Part shown: positions 59,165 through 64,000 of the stretch, one piece after another
How positions within the stretch are numbered: the stretch's first letter is position 1
Layout: each line of letters starts with the position of its first letter
Source: Arthrobacter roseus
Lineage (GTDB): Bacteria > Actinomycetota > Actinomycetes > Actinomycetales > Micrococcaceae
Direction: 5' to 3'
Length of the DNA stretch: 64,000 nt
Assembly: GCF_016907875.1 (NCBI RefSeq)
Contig: NZ_JAFBCU010000001.1
Location: 2,604,001-2,668,000 of the forward strand
Notes under the pieces: model-generated
The model's input: the letters and a program-made list of their open reading frames with translations, nothing else
The model's database searches: none
What the model was told of the DNA's origin: nothing
Position numbers and translations under genes: made by a program

Positions 59165-59602
59165 CTACTTGGCGTCTACGGTGATACCCATTGAACGGGC
59201 CGTACCGACAATAATCTTCACTGCTGCGTCGACGTCGTTGGCGTTGAGATCTTCCATTTTCATGGTGGCGATTTCAACGGCCTGGGCGCGGGTGAGCTTT
59301 GCCACCTTGACCGTGTGCGGCGTGGCGGAGCCCTTGGGAACGCCTGCAGCTTTCTTGATCAGTTCCGCCGCCGGAGGAGTCTTTGTGATGAAGGTGAAGG
59401 AGCGGTCTTCATAGACCGTGATTTCCACCGGGATGACGTTTCCGCGCTGTGATTCCGTTGCGGCGTTGTAGGCCTTGCAGAATTCCATGATGTTAACACC
59501 GTGCTGACCAAGCGCAGGACCGATCGGAGGTGCTGGGTTTGCAGCACCTGCCTGGATCTGCAGCTTGATGAGGCCGGTGACCTTCTTTTTCTTGGGAGCC
59601 AA
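59165..59602 (-). CDS. rplK: 50S ribosomal protein L11 (uL11)
   Basis: A 145-residue uL11 of the GTPase-associated centre. [35 protein letters not shown] and [19 protein letters not shown] are conserved, including the Pro-rich linker bound by thiostrepton-type drugs. It is the first gene of rplKA, 135 bases after nusG. Confidence 0.98.
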   Translation of the reverse strand: MAPKKKKVTGLIKLQIQAGAANPAPPIGPALGQHGVNIMEFCKAYNAATESQRGNVIPVEITVYEDRSFTFITKTPPAAELIKKAAGVPKGSATPHTVKVAKLTRAQAVEIATMKMEDLNANDVDAAVKIIVGTARSMGITVDAK

Positions 59603-59659
59603 TTTAGGGTCCTTCTCTTATGTACTTCCCCCCGAAACAGGAGCGTCCCGAGGGTCTTT

Positions 59660-59718
59660 GGCCACCGTGGCGCGGTGACCGTGCCGTCTGAATGAGGTAA
59701 AGCGTGCCCCATCCAGAC
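59660..59718 (-). promoter_or_regulatory. Two stem-loops in the nusG-rplK gap
   Basis: The first, GTCTGGATG/CATTCAGAC on the minus strand (59686-59694 with 59710-59718), and the second, GGTCACCG/CGGTGGCC (59660-59667 with 59673-59680), each need a G-U pair in the minus-strand RNA and mismatch on the plus strand. They may be a nusG 3' end, or an rplK leader through which L1 could act. Confidence 0.5.
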
Positions 59719-59737
59719 GAATTCTCTGATGCTATTG

Positions 59738-60589
59738 CTAGAGCTTCGTGACCTGATTGAAGGAAAGGGTCACAGGTGTTTCGCGCTCGAAGATTGACAC
59801 GAGCACTACCAGCTGACGCGATTCCGGTTTGATCTCGGAAATCGTCGCCGGAAGGGTCTCGAAGGGGCCGTCGTTGACCGTGACGGACTCGCCGATATCG
59901 AAGTTGACGAACGCTTCCGCTGCCTGAGCCTTGGACTGCTGGCCCGAGCTTGACTGCGCTTGAACCACGGTGTGTTCCAGCATGGAGAAGACTTCACCCA
60001 GGCTCAGGGGCGTGGGGTTGTGGGCATTGCCCACGAATCCGGTAACGCCCGGGGTATGCCGTACGGCTCCCCACGATGCATCCGTCAGGTCCATACGGAC
60101 AAGCACGTAACCGGGGATTCGTACCCGGTTGACGATCTTGCGGACCGTGTTCTTGATCTCGACAACTTCCTCCATGGGAACCTGAATTTCGAAGATGAGA
60201 TCTTCCATGTCCAAGGTCTGGATACGGGTTTCGAGATTGGTTTTGACACGGTTTTCGTAACCTGCGTATGAATGAATCACAAACCAGTCGCCGGGCTGAC
60301 GGCGCAATTGCGCACGGAAGACCTCTAGCGGGTCCTCGACGGGCTCGCTGGGATCCTCGGCGGGGGCGTCAGTATCAGAGGATGCCTCCGGGGAGTCCTC
60401 GGAACCGATAGCCTCCGAATCGACGTCCGCAGTGGCGTCGTCTTCCGACACAGCATCCTCGGGGGCGCTGTCCTGTGGCATTGCCACCTCAGGAGATGCG
60501 TCATCGACGCTGGTACCGGATACCTCTTCCTCGTGATCCAGATCCACGTTCTCGGTATTGACCTGTGATTCGAGTTCTTGCTCGGACAC
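59738..60589 (-). CDS. nusG: Transcription termination/antitermination factor NusG
   Basis: A 283-residue NusG. The first 100 residues are a strongly acidic, Asp/Glu/Ser-rich extension. The NGN domain begins near [22 protein letters not shown], and the KOW domain is [24 protein letters not shown] at 60589 has AGGA six or seven bases upstream and opens MSEQELES, the related-genus form; TTG 60616 would add nine basic residues. It follows secE by 87 bases. Confidence 0.96.
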   Translation of the reverse strand: MSEQELESQVNTENVDLDHEEEVSGTSVDDASPEVAMPQDSAPEDAVSEDDATADVDSEAIGSEDSPEASSDTDAPAEDPSEPVEDPLEVFRAQLRRQPGDWFVIHSYAGYENRVKTNLETRIQTLDMEDLIFEIQVPMEEVVEIKNTVRKIVNRVRIPGYVLVRMDLTDASWGAVRHTPGVTGFVGNAHNPTPLSLGEVFSMLEHTVVQAQSSSGQQSKAQAAEAFVNFDIGESVTVNDGPFETLPATISEIKPESRQLVVLVSIFERETPVTLSFNQVTKL

Positions 60590-60676
60590 GTAGCTTCCTG
60601 CTTTCTTCTTCTTCAATCCTCGTGGATTGATTCCGGCCGGCTACCCCTGAGCTCCGGGTCCTGGGCAGATTGCCGT

Positions 60677-60943
60677 TCAGCTTCCGGCTGAGCCGCTACC
60701 GAACACCCATTGAGCTCCAAGACCAAAGGCAAAGTCCAGAATCGAGACGATGGCCATCATTATTAACACAAAAATCATGACGACAATCGTGTATCGCAAC
60801 AGCTCTTGGCGGGTAGGGGTCACTACCTTTTTCAGCTCAGCGATAACCTGCCGAACGAACAAAACGATGCCACCAACGAAGCCGGGCTTGCCGTCTTTGC
60901 CAGAGGTGCTTCCCTTCGAGCTGCCTGCAGCTGTTTCGGTCAC
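60677..60943 (-). CDS. secE: Preprotein translocase subunit SecE
   Basis: An 88-residue single-helix SecE. A polar lead (TETAAGSSKGSTSGKDGKPG) precedes FVRQVIAELKKVVTPTRQELL, the conserved amphipathic helix, and then one membrane segment (VVMIFVLIMMAIVSILDFAFG). GTG 60943 is preferred (GAGG five bases upstream); ATG 60946 is the alternative. It lies between tRNA-Trp and nusG, the standard order. Confidence 0.93.
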   Translation of the reverse strand: MTETAAGSSKGSTSGKDGKPGFVGGIVLFVRQVIAELKKVVTPTRQELLRYTIVVMIFVLIMMAIVSILDFAFGLGAQWVFGSGSAGS

Positions 60944-61060
60944 CATTACCTCGATCATCGTTTTGATTGGAACACGCCCGGAATCGATGTAATCCGACAC
61001 CCGGCCCGCATGAAATGGAGTACTTCCTTGACTATGATTGCGCCCGAAGACGCTCATGCG

Positions 61061-61133
61061 CAGGGCAGACAGGACTCGAACCTGCAACCTGCGGTTTTGG
61101 AGACCGCTGCGCTACCAATTGCGCCACTACCCT
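61061..61133 (-). tRNA. tRNA-Trp (anticodon CCA)
   Basis: The minus strand folds as a cloverleaf of 73 bases: acceptor AGGGTAG/CTGCCCT with one T-G pair, D-loop with AATTGGTAG, anticodon stem GCGGT/ACCGC around CTCCAAA (anticodon CCA), and T-arm with GGTTCGAGTCC. G is the discriminator base. CCA is not encoded. It lies directly upstream of secE, as in many actinobacteria. Confidence 0.96.
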
Positions 61134-61290
61134 ATAGGCTCTCTCCGCTTTGAAGGCATAAGCAATCAGGCGGTTCAACACCGAGGATCTAGTCTACGCA
61201 ATCATTTGCGTCACGTCGAACCGGCACGGGGCCGGCGTGCAACGCATAAGCTGGGCTTGGATCTGCACGTACAACAGGAACGGAAAGTCC

Positions 61291-62517
61291 ATGTCATCCA
61301 ACGCCGAGTCCGCGCCCGCGCGACAGTCCCGCAGGATTTCCCGACGGATCGGTTCCATTGCAGAGTCGGCGACGCTAGCAGTGGATGCAAAGGCCAAGGC
61401 GCTCAAAGCTGCCGGACGCCCCGTTATCGGTTTTGGCGCCGGTGAACCCGACTTCCCCACCCCGGGCTACATCGTGGAAGCCGCCATCGAGGCCGCCAAG
61501 GATCCACAATTCCACCGCTACTCTCCAGCCGCGGGTCTCCCCCAACTGCGCGAAGCAGTGGCGACGAAAACGCTGCGGGATTCCGGGTACAAGGTTGATC
61601 CCGCGCAAGTGCTTATTACCAACGGTGGCAAACAGGCCGTGTACGAATCTTTTGCCACCCTTTTAGACCCCGGCGATGAGGTCATAGTTCCCACTCCGTA
61701 CTGGACCACTTACCCCGAAGCAATCCGTTTGGCCGGCGGAGTACCTGTGGAGGTCTTCGCGGGGCCAGAGCAGGGCTACCTGGTCAGTGTGGATCAACTA
61801 GAGGCGGCGATCACCGAGCGCACGAAGGTGCTCCTCTTTGTCTCGCCCTCAAACCCAACCGGCGCGGTCTACTCTCCAGAGCAGGTTGCCACCATTGGAC
61901 GCTGGGCTGCGTCCCGTGATCTGTGGGTGATAACAGACGAAATCTACGAGCATCTGACGTACGACGGCGTCGAATTCACCTCGATCGCGACGGCTGCGGA
62001 CCTCGGCGATAAGGTGATTGTCCTCAACGGCGTCGCTAAAACGTACGCAATGACAGGCTGGCGGGTCGGTTGGATGATTGGGCCCAAAGACGTCATCAAG
62101 GCGGCCTCGAACCTTCAATCCCACGCGACGTCGAACGTTGCCAATGTTTCCCAGATGGCTGCCCTGGCTGCCGTGTCCGGCCCCCTGACTGCCGTCAATG
62201 ACATGAAGCAGGCCTTCGATCGCCGACGTCGGGCCATGGTAACCGGGCTGAATGCCATCGATGGAATTGAATGTCCCACGCCGCACGGGGCGTTCTACGC
62301 CTACGCGGACGTGCGCCAGCTTCTAGGCCGTGAAATTGCTGGTTCCACACCCCGCACCTCGGCCGAATTGGCTTCACTGATCCTTGAGAAGGCGGAAGTG
62401 GCTGTGGTCCCCGGCGAAGCGTTCGGTCCCAGCGGCTTCATCCGCCTCTCCTACGCTCTGGGGGATGAGGATCTGGCCACCGGCGTCGAGCGTCTGCAGC
62501 GGTTCTTGGCACCATAA
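61291..62517 (+). CDS. Pyridoxal-phosphate aminotransferase, aspartate type (class I)
   Basis: A 408-residue fold-type I aminotransferase, probably aspartate:2-oxoglutarate. [62 protein letters not shown] and [15 protein letters not shown] (catalytic Lys) are present, with [11 protein letters not shown] near the end carrying the carboxylate-binding Arg. The ATG at 61291 has GGAAAG upstream. Its stop is only two bases from the end of the convergent response-regulator gene. An aminotransferase next to secE is common in actinobacteria. Confidence 0.93.
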   Translation: MSSNAESAPARQSRRISRRIGSIAESATLAVDAKAKALKAAGRPVIGFGAGEPDFPTPGYIVEAAIEAAKDPQFHRYSPAAGLPQLREAVATKTLRDSGYKVDPAQVLITNGGKQAVYESFATLLDPGDEVIVPTPYWTTYPEAIRLAGGVPVEVFAGPEQGYLVSVDQLEAAITERTKVLLFVSPSNPTGAVYSPEQVATIGRWAASRDLWVITDEIYEHLTYDGVEFTSIATAADLGDKVIVLNGVAKTYAMTGWRVGWMIGPKDVIKAASNLQSHATSNVANVSQMAALAAVSGPLTAVNDMKQAFDRRRRAMVTGLNAIDGIECPTPHGAFYAYADVRQLLGREIAGSTPRTSAELASLILEKAEVAVVPGEAFGPSGFIRLSYALGDEDLATGVERLQRFLAP

Positions 62518-62519
62518 AG

Positions 62520-63170
62520 TCAGAGGAGGCGTCGATCAGCGGCCCAGCGTGTCAACTCGTATCGAGATGACAACTGAAGTTTGCGCAGCACTGCCGAGAC
62601 GTGAGTCTCCACCGTCTTGACCGAGATGAACAGTTCCCTGGCCACTTCCTTGTAACTGTAACCCCGGGCAATATGCCGCATGACCTCGAGTTCACGAGCT
62701 GACAGCCGGTCAAGCTCGTCGTCAACCTGCGCCACGGCGGCAGTGCCGAAGGCATCCAGAACAAAGCCAGCAAGCCGTGGTGAGAAGACTGCGTCACCGC
62801 CAGCGACTCGCAGGACCGCGTCCGTGACCTCCCGCCCCGAAATGGTTTTCGTGACGTAACCTCGGGCACCGGCGCGGATAACCGTGACCACATCTTCGGC
62901 AGAGTCTGAGACGCTGAGCGCCAGAAAGCTCGTCTCTCCCAGAAGCTCAACACATCCCGCGATCACCGCGGCTCCCCCTGCCGGACTGCCAGGCAGGTGA
63001 ACATCGAGCAGGACCACCTTGGGTCTCGTGGCGTGGATGACGGCGACGGCTTCCTCCACGGTAGCCGCTTCCCCCACGACCTCAACTCGGTCATCCAGAT
63101 CCGCCTTCAAACCAGAACGGAAAATCGCGTGGTCATCGACCACTACTATCGATACCGTCGTCATCGTCAT
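62520..63170 (-). CDS. NarL/FixJ-type response regulator
   Basis: A 216-residue two-domain regulator. The receiver (VVVDDHAIFRSGL, VVLLDVHLPG with the phospho-Asp, LALSVSDSAEDV, GYVTKTIS) occupies about residues 5-125. The LuxR-type helix-turn-helix (LSARELEVMRHIARGYSYKEVARELFISVKTVETHVS) lies at about 150-210. Its start overlaps the kinase stop by four bases, so the pair is a two-component system. The stimulus is unknown, and nothing links it to nitrate despite the family name. Confidence 0.93.
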   Translation of the reverse strand: MTMTTVSIVVVDDHAIFRSGLKADLDDRVEVVGEAATVEEAVAVIHATRPKVVLLDVHLPGSPAGGAAVIAGCVELLGETSFLALSVSDSAEDVVTVIRAGARGYVTKTISGREVTDAVLRVAGGDAVFSPRLAGFVLDAFGTAAVAQVDDELDRLSARELEVMRHIARGYSYKEVARELFISVKTVETHVSAVLRKLQLSSRYELTRWAADRRLL

Positions 63171-64000
63171 TCCTTCTCTCCTGCGCTCATGACAAGATGC
63201 ATTTCCGTCCCGTCCGGGCCGCTTCGAATATTCACGGTGCCACCGTGTCTGCGCATCCGTCCAATCACGGATTCCCGGATACCGAGACGATCCACGGGTA
63301 CTGCCGCCGGGTCGAATCCAACGCCGCGATCACGCACAAAGACTTCGAGAGCCGTGCCAGCTTCAACATAGACCGAGATCTGCCCGCCAGCATGCTTTGC
63401 TGCGTTCTGCACCGCTTCACGCGTCGCCAGGACCAGCGCTTCGGTCCGTGGTGACAATGCTGCCGATACCGTAGATGATGCGTCGCCGACGATCACGACG
63501 TCAATGGGATGCCCATAGGCGTCCTCCATCTCCGCTGTAATGGAGCGAATCCGTTCGGAGAAGTTGCCCTGCCCGTCTTGGTTATCGCGGTATAACCAAT
63601 CGCGTAGCTGCCGCTCCTGTGCGCGGGCCAACCTCATGACGTCCTGTTCATTTCCTGCGCGATTCTGGATGAGAGCCAGCGTCTGCAGTACGGAATCATG
63701 CAGATGCGCTGCAATGTCCGCACGTTCGGCTTCCCGCACACGTGCGGATCGCTCCGATTCAAGGTCCTTCCATACATTCAGCCCCCACGGGGCAAGCACC
63801 AGCGCAATGCCCGCAAGCACGGCCAGCGATGCGGCGAGCGAGGACCAGATCTCATCGAAAGCCACAGCGCCGGAGACCATGAACAACAGGCCACCGATGA
63901 CAAGGACTAGCCCTCCACACACACGGAGCAGACCAGCTTTTCGTTCAGCGCCAGCCCTATTCATGAGTGAGGATCGGCGTGATTCGTCCAACTGCCGCCA
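63167..64000 (-). CDS. NarL-family sensor histidine kinase, 5'-truncated by the window
   Basis: The frame is open to the right edge; 277 residues are visible. Two hydrophobic helices (LLRVCGGLVLVIGGLLFMVSG and AASLAVLAGIALVLAPW) precede the HisKA_3-type dimerisation helix with DIAAHLHDSVLQTLALIQNRAG, in which the His is the phosphorylation site. The ATPase domain has TREAVQNAAKHAGG (N box) and VFVRDRGVGFDP (G1 box). This type often carries an N-terminal PspC domain, which would be outside the window. It is coupled with the response regulator. Confidence 0.9.
   Translation of the reverse strand, partial: WRQLDESRRSSLMNRAGAERKAGLLRVCGGLVLVIGGLLFMVSGAVAFDEIWSSLAASLAVLAGIALVLAPWGLNVWKDLESERSARVREAERADIAAHLHDSVLQTLALIQNRAGNEQDVMRLARAQERQLRDWLYRDNQDGQGNFSERIRSITAEMEDAYGHPIDVVIVGDASSTVSAALSPRTEALVLATREAVQNAAKHAGGQISVYVEAGTALEVFVRDRGVGFDPAAVPVDRLGIRESVIGRMRRHGGTVNIRSGPDGTEMHLVMSAGEKE

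Noticed and set aside
62520-64000. Treating the NarL-type two-component pair as the nitrate regulator
   Set aside because: It is more than 4 kb from narG and separated by other operons; NarL is only the family name, and the sensor lacks a visible nitrate-binding P-box region.
1-64000. CRISPR array, insertion sequence, prophage or integrase
   Set aside because: No regularly spaced repeats, transposase or recombinase motifs, or attachment-site duplications were found.

Overview
This is a bacterial chromosome segment from a high-GC Gram-positive organism, most likely Actinobacteria, order Micrococcales, of Micrococcaceae type. The evidence is the ribosomal gene order, actinobacterial-style extensions on NusG, uS3, uS5 and bL17, a secretin-less Tad pilus locus, and a PAS-GGDEF-EAL protein. 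The genus cannot be fixed from sequence alone. I see no rRNA gene, insertion sequence, prophage or CRISPR array, and only one tRNA gene (Trp).

Region 1 (1-3224, plus strand) is the 3' end of an FtsX-type ABC exporter operon: a permease truncated by the window edge and two ATPases. The first ATPase carries an AbrB-like C-terminal tail. Region 2 (3225-10489, plus strand) is a Tad/Flp pilus locus: flp, a strong hairpin, tadE, tadG, cpaB, tadZ/cpaE, tadA, tadB and tadC. A large c-di-GMP turnover enzyme on the opposite strand converges on tadC. No prepilin peptidase gene is present in the window.

Region 3 (13079-49923, almost all minus strand) is the ribosomal and transcription super-cluster. In transcription order it reads rplJ-rplL, rpoB-rpoC, rpsL-rpsG-fusA-tuf, a giant membrane protein gene, rpsJ-rplC-rplD-rplW-rplB-rpsS-rplV-rpsC-rplP-rpmC-rpsQ, rplN-rplX-rplE-rpsH-rplF-rplR-rpsE-rpmD-rplO, secY-adk, map, infA-rpmJ-rpsM-rpsK-rpoA-rplQ and truA. 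A plus-strand thiolase gene lies between rplL and rpoB. Most junctions carry a stem-loop just after a stop codon, usually without a U-tract. G-U pairs show that several of these act in the minus-strand transcript. rplJ has a long leader with a clear intrinsic terminator, as expected for L10-leader attenuation.

Region 4 (50151-58077, minus strand) interrupts the usual rplK-rplA / rplJ-rplL neighbourhood. It holds a complete respiratory nitrate reductase operon, narGHJI, followed by a two-domain GNAT acetyltransferase whose 5' end looks frameshifted at a CT repeat. Region 5 (58328-64000) holds rplK-rplA, secE-nusG and tRNA-Trp (minus strand), an aspartate-type aminotransferase (plus strand), and a NarL-type response regulator with its histidine kinase, the kinase being cut by the right edge.

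The best candidates for something undescribed are the giant repeat-containing membrane protein between tuf and rpsJ, the AbrB-tailed ABC ATPase, the nar operon embedded in the ribosomal cluster, the frameshifted GNAT gene, and the set of U-tract-less hairpins at operon junctions.
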